DNA of 64,000 bases, taken from positions 310,001 to 374,000 of the forward strand of contig MU006222.1 of assembly GCA_010093685.1 (NCBI GenBank). The letters run 5' to 3'. This DNA is from Ophiobolus disseminans. Taxonomy: Eukaryota > Ascomycota > Dothideomycetes > Pleosporales > Phaeosphaeriaceae. The position numbers and the translations under genes are program-made. Below are positions 22,732 through 33,545 of this stretch, piece after piece. Position 1 is the stretch's first letter, and the number at the start of each line of letters is the position of its first letter. The notes under the pieces are model-generated. The model did not search any database. It was not told the origin of the DNA and saw nothing but the letters and a program-made list of their open reading frames with translations.

Positions 22732-24597
22732 ATGGCTGCACTATCCCCCGTCTTAAACGAGCTCTCCGCTCACCTCCACAAGGTCGATGAAGACCCTACC
22801 ACTTCACTGGACACAAACCTTCTCGAGCAAGCTGAACTCCTCACAAGTACACCGGAGTACCGCAATCAGCTATGGAAAGAAACGCAGCCGCTGTTCCTGC
22901 AAATTGCAGCACTACTCCCAAACCTCCAACAGGATCCATCCCCATTGACGCACTTCATCATCAAGATGGCCCAACCATATCGATTCGAGGATATCAAGGA
23001 CGTCGAGTTCGAGATTGGACTCGACCTGCAAGCCACTCCTTTCCATGGCCTTCTACTCACTCTTCTGGGCAAGGCGACAGCCAACAGTGTGGATGCACAG
23101 GCACTGGCTAACAGACGCACCGTCATGCTATCTATTGTTCGTCTATGGTTGTGCACATCAGATGCCGGGATTGCAACGCAGGCGGAAGACTTGCTTACCT
23201 CCCTGCTACAAGTCTCGAAGAATGAACCAGCAATCGTTGCGAAACCAGACCCTTCACATGCATATGGCACAGGGCCCATGTGGCGTCGACTCTTTGGCGA
23301 TCGAGATATTGCTTTGCTGTACTACCAGTACACCTCGCTTAAACGACTCACATCACCGCCGTCTCCCCAGCTCAGCAAACGCGACAGAACGATCGCACAG
23401 GCGAGGCTACTGACATGGCTGCCCCGGGTTGGAAAGCTCGACTGGCATGCGTTGGTCTCCTCACACGGCCTTGACGTCGAACGTGAAGTTGGGCTGAAAG
23501 AAGGTCAGGGTCTACTCCACTACGCCGCTCTTAAGATGGTCGACACCGAGGATGATATGCTCATGCATATGAGTCTCATCAACTTTTTCAGTGTCTTGAT
23601 TACGTCTGTCAACGTGAAGCCGCACCTCACACATTACGACTCAAGCCTCTCCCTGGACTTTGTCAAAGAAGAGGGCATTCACAAAGGCATCATCGATTTC
23701 CACACGTCCGACAGCCCCAGCATCGAGCACTCGTTCCTGAGCAGCCGCACAGCGCACTACATCAGCGAGTACGCCTCAACTTACCCCGAGAACTTCGAGA
23801 AGAGCACAGAAATGCCGACGATCCGGAATTACGTCCACCGCAACATCCGCAAATGCGAAGCCGCAACGCTCAACATCATCGCCGCAATGCCCCGCTCAAC
23901 ACTCATCCCACGCCGCGGCACCGACATGGCATGGGACGACTGCATCATCCTCGACATGCCCATCACACGCACAAACCCCGACGCCCTGAAAACTCTCGCT
24001 ACAATCTTCCACGGCCCCCTAGAAGAAGAACTCACCTTCCCAAAAGTCGAATCAGTCGGTTCAGACCCCAAGCGCACGCTGACAGAATCCGTCTTCGCAC
24101 GCCTCCTCACCGCTCTCTTCTACGCCAAGAAGCCAACAATGTTCGCAGACATCGTACGGCACATCGACACCATCGCCATGAAAGAAAACGCACTAGCCAC
24201 ACTCGCCCTTGTGCGCGCTCTCATCACATCGTCCTGGTCCAGCGACGCCATTCCAGACATCACACCGCTCGACGACCCTACCTTTGCGCGCCTAGCCGCT
24301 TTCCCCAAATCCGGACTCGACCTCATCCTCGACCCGAGTATCAGCGGCGGCGTCTTGCCCTCGCTGCTCAAGCCTGCGACCACGTTCTCGAACTTGGTGG
24401 GCGGTCTGGGCGACGCGGAGAACGCGGCGTATCAGGTGGCTATGGCGAAGTTTGAGGTACTCAAGGCGCTGGGGAGGAAGTTGGAAGAGGATGAGGGCAG
24501 GCAGGATGTGCTTTCTATGGTGAGGAGGAGGGTGGGTGAGGGGCCTTGGGGGGTTAGTGCGGGTGTGGGGAGTAGGATTGGGACGTTGGAGCTTTGA
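22732..24597 (+). CDS. Hsm3/PSMD5-like helical-repeat protein (proteasome assembly chaperone candidate)
   Basis: Single exon, 621 aa from the first ATG (MAALSPVLNELSAHLHK); the upstream in-frame GTG is not a credible start. The protein is all-helical, with ARM/HEAT-like repeats. Segments that I associate with fungal proteins annotated as HSM3 are LQQDPSPLTHFIIKMAQPYRFED, RTVMLSIVRLWLCTSDAG, GPMWRRLFGDRDIALLYYQYTS and LLHYAALKMVDTEDDMLMHM. In yeast Hsm3 is a chaperone that binds the Rpt1 ATPase during assembly of the 19S proteasome base and was named for a mutator effect. No enzymatic motif is present. The assignment rests on recalled family resemblance, so a generic ARM-like protein is the alternative. 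Confidence 0.62.
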   Translation: MAALSPVLNELSAHLHKVDEDPTTSLDTNLLEQAELLTSTPEYRNQLWKETQPLFLQIAALLPNLQQDPSPLTHFIIKMAQPYRFEDIKDVEFEIGLDLQATPFHGLLLTLLGKATANSVDAQALANRRTVMLSIVRLWLCTSDAGIATQAEDLLTSLLQVSKNEPAIVAKPDPSHAYGTGPMWRRLFGDRDIALLYYQYTSLKRLTSPPSPQLSKRDRTIAQARLLTWLPRVGKLDWHALVSSHGLDVEREVGLKEGQGLLHYAALKMVDTEDDMLMHMSLINFFSVLITSVNVKPHLTHYDSSLSLDFVKEEGIHKGIIDFHTSDSPSIEHSFLSSRTAHYISEYASTYPENFEKSTEMPTIRNYVHRNIRKCEAATLNIIAAMPRSTLIPRRGTDMAWDDCIILDMPITRTNPDALKTLATIFHGPLEEELTFPKVESVGSDPKRTLTESVFARLLTALFYAKKPTMFADIVRHIDTIAMKENALATLALVRALITSSWSSDAIPDITPLDDPTFARLAAFPKSGLDLILDPSISGGVLPSLLKPATTFSNLVGGLGDAENAAYQVAMAKFEVLKALGRKLEEDEGRQDVLSMVRRRVGEGPWGVSAGVGSRIGTLEL

Positions 24598-25039
24598 GGA
24601 TGAGCGAGCGATGAGGTTGTAAGTTGCGTGTGTAAAGCAGGTGCAACGAGCTAGTAAGGCGGTAGCATTTCATGTGGCGTGCCATACTGGAAGCACAGTA
24701 TGTTGCGATGTTGGACATCGGTGTCGAGCCTACGTCAGTAGACGGCTTTGTTCCTTGTAGACTTACTTATAGGTACTCATCAAGAGCTTTCTAACATCCA
24801 CTACCTACCATCAATGATGAACAGTCATATACTACAATGTCACCATCCCACAGCAAGGGTGATTCACTCACCAGGGTAAGTGCAGGGGTACATCTCGCTA
24901 AGGTCTTGGCACTACCCATGAGAACTTAAAAAGGTGAGAGACACGGGTTGAGACTCTCCGGAGTCTCGGGACACAGGGCCCCGAGGGTGATGCTGGTGCT
25001 GATGCTGGTAGTAATGGTATGATTTCGTGTGCTGTTATC
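24598..25039. other. Intergenic region between convergent genes
   Basis: Convergent 3' ends of the Hsm3-like gene (+) and the zinc-finger gene (-). No coding frame supported. Confidence 0.45.
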
Positions 25040-25741
25040 TTAGTTGCTCGTTGCGCGGTGCGACCTCTTGACGTGTCTGAGCATGTTGTCTTTGCGACCG
25101 AATGTGCGGTCACAGTTTGGCAAGAGGCACGTGAAGGCTTGCGATGTATGAGGCGCTGAGTGGGTTTGGGCGTGACGGGTCATGTCGGCTCTGAGATGGA
25201 ATGTTTGGTTGCAACCGTGTTCGCTGCATTTATACCGTTTGACGTGCTTGCGGGTGATGTGGTCGGTGAGGTAGCAGGGTTGACGAAATCGTGCGCCACA
25301 GTCGTGGTGATGGCATCTGAAGGGTAGTACATCGGAATTCTCTTGGGAGTTGATGCTTCCTGGTGTCTCGTTTTGTACTGACGACTCGTTATGCGATGAT
25401 TCTGGTGGGGACATGTCGTGGACACTTGATGTTTGCCTGGTAGTGTGTGCCTCTTCAACAGGCAGAGAGCTGAGCGCTAGGCGTCGATCGCCCATGTCCT
25501 GATTGTTGATCTCATCTGAAGTTGGAGACGTCTGCGTCGGTAGCCATTTGCCGTGGATGTATGGATTGATGTTATTTTCAAATGCGAAGGGGCTGAAAGT
25601 AGAAGATCCGGAGAGATCGAAGCTCGTTAAAGCAGAAGGAGTATCATCGTGGGAAGGGATCGGAGAATGAGCGAAGACGACAAGCCTCCGCCAAGAAGCG
25701 TTAGATGGAGTGGGGTGATGTCTTGCAACGTGACCCCAGCG
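25040..25741 (-). CDS. C2H2 zinc-finger protein, three fingers, 5' end unresolved
   Basis: The only in-frame ATG is at 25495 and gives 151 aa (MGDRRLALSSLPVEEAH). It has three C2H2 fingers at about 59-84, 88-112 and 121-146, each with two Cys and two His in order; the third ends HVKRSH close to the C-terminus. The frame stays open and protein-like for 82 codons upstream, back to a TGA at 25742-25744 (for example FDLSGSSTFSPFAFENN and INPYIHGKWLPTQ). The real gene therefore probably starts further upstream and enters by splicing, but I found no clear donor. Likely a DNA-binding regulator in the nucleus. Function and targets are unknown. Confidence 0.72.
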   Translation of the reverse strand, partial: RWGHVARHHPTPSNASWRRLVVFAHSPIPSHDDTPSALTSFDLSGSSTFSPFAFENNINPYIHGKWLPTQTSPTSDEINNQDMGDRRLALSSLPVEEAHTTRQTSSVHDMSPPESSHNESSVQNETPGSINSQENSDVLPFRCHHHDCGARFRQPCYLTDHITRKHVKRYKCSEHGCNQTFHLRADMTRHAQTHSAPHTSQAFTCLLPNCDRTFGRKDNMLRHVKRSHRATSN

Positions 25742-26569
25742 TCAGACGCTCGAGGGCGGAGACGATGGGGTTATAAGATGGTGTGAGTGAATTCGCAGTA
25801 TTTGTGAAAGGTAGCTTTAGGTAATGCTGGATTGGGATTGCGGGCAAGGTCAAGCCGGGCGGCTGTCCAGCTTAATACAACGGACATCGAAATTGGAGGC
25901 ATAGAAGGCTGAGTATGAGTTGAGGCGGAGCACACTGATTCGGCCATAGTGAAACAAGGAGGCGCGATGTCCTCCCCGGATAAACTAGCCTTACATACTT
26001 TCTCTTACGTTGCCGAAAGTCACCTCATTATATGCCTCCAACTGGGCAAGGCTGTGACTCGGATTGGCTGGAACAATCCCATTGCATGGGAGGCTGAGTT
26101 TAAGGTTCCAGCTGCGCAGTAATTCCGCAGAGAGGTGCAGAGATTTGCACATACGGTAGCTCGAAGTCGAGGCTGTGGGTAGATGAAGGTTGCGGATAGT
26201 GTGAAGCCACATTGTTGATGCAATGAGCCCTGGAGGACATTAGTGGAAGGAGCGGGTTACTCCCAATTCGGCTAGTCACATTTGTTAGCTCCAACCTTGG
26301 GACACACATCTTACCGTGACTTTATGGATCCTTCAAGATGCGTTGTGAAGCAGATAGCTTTTTTTACCTCATAATTTAGCTAGCCATATTTTGTCTAAAC
26401 GTTCCACAACTACCGGTACCAGCGATAAAAACCTAGCTCATATCCACGGACTCCATCGTCAACGCATGCAACCCCTTTCTTTGATTGAGTATTATAGAGA
26501 GTGCTGCGCCACGATAATAGCATGACTACAGCGGCAGGGCATAGCTATCGAATCCGAGAATCTTCCAGC
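25742..26569. other. Intergenic region, may hold the first exon of the zinc-finger gene
   Basis: A short ATG frame on the - strand (around 25900-25770, starting MPPISMSVVLSWTA) could be an upstream exon but has no good donor. Otherwise no gene is supported. Confidence 0.35.
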
Positions 26570-27310
26570 CTAACATCGGATAACTCCCGGGTCGGGGCTA
26601 GGCTGTTTCTTCAGTGCAGCGTCTGCATCCCACAGACCCACTTCAATAACCTCCACACTATCCCAAATCTCAGCATAAAACTTCGCGCCCTTCTCCTCCA
26701 ATCTTTCACATAACTCATCCATCGTCTGACTTCCAATCAAATCGCCGTAATAGATCGAGCCATCGGAGCGACGAAATACCGCCTTGTCCCCACTGGACAT
26801 CCTGTTGTGTAATTCAAGTTCCTCACCAAGGTCAGGATCACCGAGGGTATGCTTCTCCAGTAGAGGAGGAAGATCAAGTACCCACACGCCCCCCGAACTC
26901 GGCCATCCGAAGATATACTTCTGCGCTTGTTCAGCAGCCAGCCAGCGGTTGGCAAATCCGTCCCCGAGCACCCACCATCTGTCCAGCACAGATGTGTGGT
27001 CGATGATAGCACCGCCGCCTCTCAAGACACGTAGAGTGATGGCGTTTTCGTCGTCGTTCGTCCAGTTGGACTGCGGCACGTTTAGTACGCTGAGGTGGCT
27101 GAGTTGTGAGCGCCATGTTGGCCCGAGCACGTATTCAACGATTCCGGGAATCGCTGTTTGGAGCTGCACAAGAGTGTGGGCTGGCCGCTGAGAAGGATAT
27201 GCATAGATTTGTGATATGATTGGATGGCCACCGGTCTTGATCCTCAATGGATACATGAGAGGTTCGTTTGGATACTCAGGTGGCGTGTTTGCCGATGTGT
27301 AAAGTGCCAT
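26570..27310 (-). CDS. Unknown protein, 246 aa
   Basis: Uninterrupted single-exon frame from MALYTSANTPPEYPNEP to PDPGVIRC. It has Trp-rich, globular-looking segments (DRWWVLGDGFANRWLAAEQ, YIFGWPSSGGVWVLDLP) and a C-terminal part with alternating charged and hydrophobic residues (TMDELCERLEEKGAKFYAE). No signal peptide or transmembrane helix is visible. I do not recognise a family. Sequence quality and length argue that it is real. It lies downstream of the TFIIB gene on the same strand, with 0.27 kb plus the TFIIB-like fragment between them. Confidence 0.72.
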   Translation of the reverse strand: MALYTSANTPPEYPNEPLMYPLRIKTGGHPIISQIYAYPSQRPAHTLVQLQTAIPGIVEYVLGPTWRSQLSHLSVLNVPQSNWTNDDENAITLRVLRGGGAIIDHTSVLDRWWVLGDGFANRWLAAEQAQKYIFGWPSSGGVWVLDLPPLLEKHTLGDPDLGEELELHNRMSSGDKAVFRRSDGSIYYGDLIGSQTMDELCERLEEKGAKFYAEIWDSVEVIEVGLWDADAALKKQPSPDPGVIRC

Positions 27311-27580
27311 TGTTCAAGCGCTGTTGATGTGTCGTATTGAAGATGTGTCTAGGTATTGGGAGGCGGGGTGATGCTGTGAGAGACGAGGTGAGGTGGGAGG
27401 GTCATGCGGATTTGCGGCGTAGGGCGGATACCGTTGCCTGCGTGGCGTTAAGAATTTGAAAGTCACTAACATAGCAGCTGAGCACGCTGAAAAACTTTGT
27501 AGATTGGGGAGTTAAAATGGTTATTAGTCGTATATCTTCGTGTTGTAAAGCAGGAAAGCATCTTGATAGCTTCGACGAGC

Positions 27581-27763
27581 TCATTTTGCCCAGTTTGCAT
27601 CAAAAGCCTTTGTCCGTAACTCCGCCCATGCTCGCTGAATAGTAAAACCCAATTCAAACTCCTTATACGCAGTGCGTATGCTGTTATAGCAGACCTCTAC
27701 CGCGAGGCTGGTTTCTTTCGGTGCTGATTCATCATGCGTGGATGATACAAGGAGAAGCGAAAT
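27581..27763 (-). pseudogene. Duplicate of the TFIIB C-terminal exon region (remnant or alternative exon)
   Basis: This 61-codon frame on the same strand, 60 bases beyond the TFIIB stop, reads LVSSTHDESAPKETSLAVEV then CYNSIRTAYKEFEL. It aligns with TFIIB FVSYLMNESRSPKEIGLAVEV then SDGTIRTAYKLMYA, with about half the residues identical. It ends at TGA (27583-27581) at nearly the same point as TFIIB and is preceded by GTTAG, which could be a splice acceptor. It has no start codon. Either it is a decayed partial duplication of the second cyclin fold or an alternative last exon. Confidence 0.65.
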
Positions 27764-27822
27764 CTAACATTATCATAGGACGAAAGGTTTTTGCTTTGGT
27801 GGACTCCAAGCTCCGAAGCGCT

Positions 27823-28917
27823 TTATGCAGCCGGTAGCTTCGTACGATCGCCGCCACGAGTCATCCACGATTCTTGGATGATCTTGTTTTGCTCCGCGTA
27901 CATGAGCTTGTATGCCGTGCGTATGGTGCCGTCGCTGACTTCTACTGCGAGACCGATCTCTTTCGGTGATCGGCTTTCGTTCATGAGATATGAGACGAAG
28001 TAGATGACCGCTCCCGCTATACTCAAGGGACTGCGTCCCGCCGCGATGCCGTGTTCTGTGACGACGCGAGCACACTCCTCGGCGATGAGCTGTACTTTGA
28101 TGTCGAGGTTCAGCTTGGCGCAGGCGCGTGCCATGAGGTTCTCAGCCGAGGTGCTACCAGTCGTGTTAAAGTTGCTGGTGTCGAGAATGGCTCCGTTGCC
28201 AGCCACACGAGGTCCCGATGCGGTCTTCTGGTTCTTCTGCAGGAAGGCTTCCAAAATCTTGAATGTTCGGCCTACCTCCTTCTTGCTCACGTTGGTCATT
28301 TTGAAGATCTCCCTGAAACTACGTTGTTGTCCGTGGTTCCTGCAAGCGATAAAAATGCACCCTGCGATGATGGCATCCTGAGACTTGCCTTTGCACACCT
28401 TTGCATCGTCCTGGCGACGGAAGAGAAGCTTTGCCGTCTCGGCGGTAGGTTTTGAGATGTTTTGGGAATCGCACAGAGTGGCTATCTGACTGAAGGCTGC
28501 CTGGAGGGCTTTGTTCGCCTTGTCGTGGTTGGACTTGTTGTGCGCGCGCGACAGCTCCCGGACTCGCAGGCCGCCGTCGCCAAACCCGATCTCGGTGGCC
28601 AGCTGCGAGCCGTGGAGGAGCGGGTTGGCGGCGTCTCCGATGCGCGACGGGTCGTCGTTGCCCTGGTCGTCGTTGGAGAAGGTTCGCCATTCACTACGCG
28701 TGTCTATGCCCCGCTCCCCGAGCACGCGGCCACAGGATCCGCAGACGGTGTCGCCAGAAGAGAACTCCTCGACTAGGTTCGGCGGCATCTCTTGGCAGTC
28801 TGGACACACCAGATGCACGTTCAGATCCTCCCTCCACGCCTCCTCCTCGCGGGTGAGCGAAGGCGCCTCGTATACCTCACCGGGTGAGAGCAGCCTGCCG
28901 TCTGGTGCGTACGACAT
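27823..28917 (-). CDS. SUA7: Transcription initiation factor IIB (TFIIB)
   Basis: Single exon, 364 aa from MSYAPDGRLLSPGE; a longer upstream frame exists but its residues are not TFIIB-like. TFIIB bridges TBP on the promoter and RNA polymerase II and helps choose the start site. The N-terminal zinc ribbon has Cys at 38, 41, 59 and 62 (CPDC and CGSC). The B-reader/linker follows (RVLGERGIDTRSEWRTFSND). Cyclin repeat 1 is about 145-235 (QDAIIAGCIFIACRN). Cyclin repeat 2 is about 265-355 (PLSIAGAVIYFVSYL, SPKEIGLAVEVSDGTIRTAY). The length matches fungal orthologs. It is divergent from the F-BAR gene. Confidence 0.96.
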   Translation of the reverse strand: MSYAPDGRLLSPGEVYEAPSLTREEEAWREDLNVHLVCPDCQEMPPNLVEEFSSGDTVCGSCGRVLGERGIDTRSEWRTFSNDDQGNDDPSRIGDAANPLLHGSQLATEIGFGDGGLRVRELSRAHNKSNHDKANKALQAAFSQIATLCDSQNISKPTAETAKLLFRRQDDAKVCKGKSQDAIIAGCIFIACRNHGQQRSFREIFKMTNVSKKEVGRTFKILEAFLQKNQKTASGPRVAGNGAILDTSNFNTTGSTSAENLMARACAKLNLDIKVQLIAEECARVVTEHGIAAGRSPLSIAGAVIYFVSYLMNESRSPKEIGLAVEVSDGTIRTAYKLMYAEQNKIIQESWMTRGGDRTKLPAA

Positions 28918-29336
28918 GGTGGAGCGATGTGTAGTCAGCAGCTCTAGAGGGGTGCGCGGGATTCTTTTGCGGGTGTCTACTGGGCGGCAAGGCGGCAGAG
29001 CGAGGTCGCGGTGGTGGAGTGGAAGAGGATGCTCGTGAAGGCGTGCGAACAAACGGTGCGGAGCCTTGGAGTCAATGTGATCGGGCACTAGGCCTGAACA
29101 GGGACGCTAGTAGTGCAGGGTCATTGCTTGTGTTGCGTTGCCGGGGACGACGGCGGTAAACAGTGCAGCCCGCAAATACCCCGGTCGACCCTCCTCACCA
29201 CGCAGGCAAACCCGGTCCCGCAATATTACCTACCAAAAACACCCCGATATTCTAATCTGAGCATTGTTCCGAGCATTCGCTTCTACACGTATTGTTTTGT
29301 CGCACACCCCTCGCTTTCGCAGTCAACAATACTGCC
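28918..29336. promoter_or_regulatory. Divergent promoter region, TFIIB / F-BAR gene
   Basis: 0.42 kb between the two start codons. The left third is GC-rich and the right third A/C-rich. No separate gene supported. Confidence 0.55.
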
Positions 29337-32300
29337 ATGGGTGCGACAACGGCGTCGGAGCCGCCCTCGGTCTCCCTCTCGTGTATGCCACTCCACCATA
29401 CTGATACATTATATACTAATGAGTGCAGTTGCGAATAATTTTTGGGGCAAAGATGACGCTGGCGTTGGCCCCATGCTCGACCGGATGCACTTTGCAAAGG
29501 TCGCAAATGACGAGCTCAAGAACTTTTACGCCGCACGAGCTGCAATCGAAGAAGAATACTCACGGAAACTGCTCAACCTCTCTCGCAAACCCCTGGGCTC
29601 CTCCGAGTCGGGAACCCTGAAATTATCATGCGACGTCATCCGAGGCGAGGTCGAATCAATGGGGAAGGCACACCAGAGCATAGCGCAGCAGATGAAGACC
29701 GAGCTGGAAGAGCCCCTCGCTGCATTTGCCGGCGGAATGAAGGAGCGAAGGAAGATTGTCCAGAACGGCATCGAGAAGCTGCTCAAGCTCAAGATGCAGC
29801 AGACGGGCACCGTCAACAAGGCACGCGACCGGTACGAGCAGGACTGCCTGAAGATCAAGGGCTTTCTCGCTCAGGCGCATATGGTCATGGGCCAGGAGGA
29901 GCGAAAGAACAAGGCTAAGCTAGAGAAGACACAGATCAATCTCTCTACCACCAGCGCCGAGTACGAGGCGGCCGTCAAAGTGCTGGAGGAGACCACCGGC
30001 AGGTGGAACAGGGACTGGAAAGCTGCGTGTGATAAATTCCAAGACCTCGAGGAGGAGCGCATCGACTACACCAAGAGCAGCTTGTGGAATTTTGCAAACA
30101 TAGCCTCCACCGTATGTGTGAGCGACGACGCTTCGTGCGAGAAGATGCGACTCTCACTTGAAGACTGCGACGTGGAGAAGGACATCACAGGCTTCATCAA
30201 GGACTTGGGCACTGGCCAGGAGATTCCTGACCCGCCCAAATTCATCAACTTCTGTCGAGGAGACGCCGAGACGTCATCACAAGTTTCGGACGACGAGAAC
30301 TACTCAGTGGCACAGTTTGCACGCACTATGAATCCGTCCTACAGAGCTTCGTCACCACAGCCTTCAATGTTCGAATCACACCACGATCCGAATAATCCTT
30401 TAGCAAAGGAGTTGGGTCTACAACACGATACGCAGCCAATTCCACAGGATGAGATTGAAGTTGCTCTTCGACCAGCAGTGACACAGGACCAAATTAACGT
30501 TACTCCGCGCCAATCTCAACCACCACCGCAGGACCAAATTGATGTTAGACCAAGACATTCTCAACCACCCCCACAGGACCATATTGATGTTAGACCACGG
30601 CATTCTCAACGGCCATCACAGGATCATATTGATCATATTGACTTCGCGAACCGACAGTCTCAACGGCCAAACCAAGATCATGTCGAAGTTGCGCCACGAC
30701 AAGTTCAGCGGCCATCGCATGACCGTACTGAAAGCGCCCCACGGCAATCTCAGTGGCCACCACAAGACTATATCAATGTTGCGCCACGCCAGCCTGCTGC
30801 TCCACAGCCAGTCCAGCCCGTGCAGGCACAACGAAGCATTCAGCCCGATCCACGATTGATCCAAGCACAGCAACAGGCCCGCCAGCATTACCAGCAGAGC
30901 CAAGTTCCTCACAATGATTACCCAACTGATGGTATGACGCAGTATTGCCGTATTGGACCGCCATCCGATCGGAGCACAATCCCTAGCCCTGTCCGTCCAT
31001 CTAGTAGGGATTCACAGAGCGAATACTCCAATCCTACTTCCTTCTCCAGTATCGAGCCACCAAGCGGTTCTGCCTCTCCTGGAAAACCTATGCCCCAGTC
31101 TCAGTTGCCGGAACCTAGTCCGATCGAAGAAAGCTCGGTGCAGAAGAAGAGAGGATTCTTCAATAGTCCGTTCGCACGCAGAAAGAGCAAACACGAAAAG
31201 GAGCCTCCGGTTATCACACCAAGCGCCCGTAACACTTGGGCACCTACGACTAGAAGGACCAACGATGAGAATGTCAGCCCGACCAGACCATTTGGACGAG
31301 GAGCTCGTGGAAATGTGATTCAGGATGCACCTCGCTCAGCCAGCCCAGAGCCAGTGGACCCTCGTGCCAACTTCCAGCTCAATGTTGGCAACAACGTTTT
31401 CGATGTCGCCTCACCGGATAAGAAGAGGCAGTCGAAGCAGACAGAGCCACAGGAGGAGCTTGACCCAATCGCACAAGCCCTCGAAGAGCTGAAGGGCGTC
31501 ACCAAACAGACGTCTCTGCGCGTCTCTGCAGATCGTTACCATGGGCTTGCGACACCCCAGCCTCCTCCTACGCCTGCAGTTGGTGCAAACCTGCCAGGCG
31601 GTGCACCCACTCCCCTTGCGAACGTTGCCATGAACGCGGCGAAGCGAGGCACTCCTCCACCATCGTATGAGCAGCCGTCCGTAGCTCGTGAACAGCCTCG
31701 TCGAGAGCAACCTGCTCGCGAGCAACCAGCTCCCCGTGCACTAGCTCCTCGTGAGCAGCCAGTCCGTGAGCAGCCACCTCCGCAACCTGCTCGAGAGCAA
31801 CCGCCAATGTCCCGTCTCGGCGCACCTAAGCCTGCCCATACAGCTCGTCAGATGCAGAAGACAACACAGATGTACGTCAACCAGAAGACCAACATGTACA
31901 ACAGTGGAGCAGACACCCGGGCATCTTCGAGGAGTCCAACGAAACAAGAACCTCCGCGAGCGGCTTCTCCAGCTCCACCTCGTGCCAAGAGTCCGCGTCC
32001 CACGCTCTACACCCAGCAATCGCAACAGCAGGCTTCGCCGTCATCATACCGTGGAGTCCAGCCACAACAAGCTCCTTCGCCAACGACGTACCGTCCACAA
32101 CAACAACAACAACAGCCTCCTCAGCCACAGTCACTACCACAGCAGCAGCGGCCGGCATCACGACAACAGCAACAAGCGCCACCGCCACAACAGCAGCAGT
32201 CTCCAGCACCAAAGAATAGCTACCGAACTGCATCGCCAAATCCTTACGCTACTCCCGCCAGCACCGGAGCAAGACCGCGTGCCCCAACCGCAACCGCTCC

Positions 32301-33017
32301 AGCACAAGCCTACGGCACACCGGTAGGACGAAACTCCTATTCCTCTGTGCGAGGCAGCTCACCAAGCGTCCGCGCTCCATCACCCCAGCCACCTCCTCAA
32401 CCCGCATACGCCCAACAACCCCAATCCCGTCCAGCGTCACGGGCAGCACCCGCTTCCCGCGCCGTGAGCCCACAACCTGCATTCCGCCAACAGTCATTCG
32501 ACCGCCCATCCAGCTCGCATAGCAGCAAGATGGCCATGTCAGTCGCAGCACCTAGTGAGCGCGGCGACAGCAGCGTGTATGGCGGCAGTGTGCGTGGTCG
32601 CGGAACATCACAAAGACCACAAAGCTCCTATTACGGCGGTAGCGGCGCAAGTGAATTCAACTTCAACGGAGGCGGTGGTGGAGGTGGCGGAAGTAGTGTG
32701 CGTGCCGAAAGTCGAGTCCGCAGTAAAAGTCTAGCGGAGCCGAAGCAGTATAATCGAGATGGACGCATTATTTTGAATTATTGTAAGTCACAACCTCCCT
32801 GATGGGGTATAGTCGGTCTTTACGAACAACTGCTAATAATTTGTTAGCACGCGCTATGTACGGCTACGCAGCACAAATCCCAGAAGAACTAGGTTTCCAG
32901 AAAGGTGACATCCTCGCCGTTCTGCGGTTGCAGGACGATGGATGGTGGGAAGCTGAAGCTGTGGGTAAGAATGGACGACCGGGACTTGTGCCGTCGAATT
33001 ATCTGCAGGCATGTTAA
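29337..33017 (+). CDS. F-BAR and SH3 domain cytokinesis protein (Cdc15/Imp2/Hof1 family), three exons
   Basis: Exons are 29337-29382, 29429-32782 and 32848-33017, giving 1189 aa. The first intron (46 nt, GTATGC...GTGCAG with ACTAAT branch) joins ...SVSLS to FANNFWGKDDAGV, the normal start of the F-BAR domain; the ATG at 29419 lies inside that intron. The F-BAR domain is about 16-270 (MHFAKVANDELKNFYAARA, EEEYSRKLLNLS). A long disordered Pro/Gln/Ser-rich middle contains 15-residue repeats (nt 30487-30810), Gln runs and a Gly run near 32680. The C-terminal SH3 domain is about 1136-1189 (MYGYAAQIPEELGFQKGDIL ... GLVPSNYL). The family binds the plasma membrane at the division site and scaffolds the actomyosin ring and septum. 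Confidence 0.93.
30487..30810 (+). repeat. Coding minisatellite, 45-nt units
   Basis: Seven consecutive units start at 30487, 30532, 30577, 30622, 30676, 30721 and 30766. Six are 45 nt and the fourth is 54 nt because of an internal 9-nt duplication (GATCATATT twice). Each encodes a variant of DHIDVRPRHSQRPSQ. A diverged 13-residue unit precedes at 30448. The array lies in the disordered region of the F-BAR protein. Confidence 0.9.
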
Positions 33018-33545
33018 GCGTGTGTTGTTTTTGGGTTGGTTCTTGGGCTAGCGAGTGCTTTTGTTGCGGCTTCGTTTCGACGAGCATTCCCTGTCGGGTT
33101 CGAACTGTTTGGCGTTGGGCTATTATGAAGGGTTTCGTGGATGAAGGGAAGTGGGATGGCATGTATGTAGTATTGGCCGGGGCATGTGTTTACGTAGGAT
33201 TTGAAGATTGTATATGAAAGGTCATGATTGTTTTTGTGTATGTGTAATAATCTCTGGGGGACTTTTCGTGCAATACTGTGAATACGTGCCCATCATTCCG
33301 TGAATAATCCTTTCGCCTTTCATCGTCGATTTGCGACTGCCTATGTTGCATGCTTACATGTGTGTCGTATATCTATCCACTCCTGCTTACGTGAATTTGA
33401 CAGTGCTGTTCTCATACCTTGACGACACCGGAATACCGTTGGCGTGGTGTCTCGTTGATCCTCATACCTTGACGAACAGCTCATCGCGCACGTTCCGGAA
33501 AGCTTCGCAGAACGGCGTGTCCTCGATCGTGCGGCTCGGCGCGAA
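33018..33545. other. Intergenic region between convergent genes
   Basis: 3' regions of the F-BAR gene (+) and the F-box-like gene (-). It holds a 15-nt direct repeat (CTCATACCTTGACGA at 33411 and 33461, 50 bases apart). No gene supported. Confidence 0.5.
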
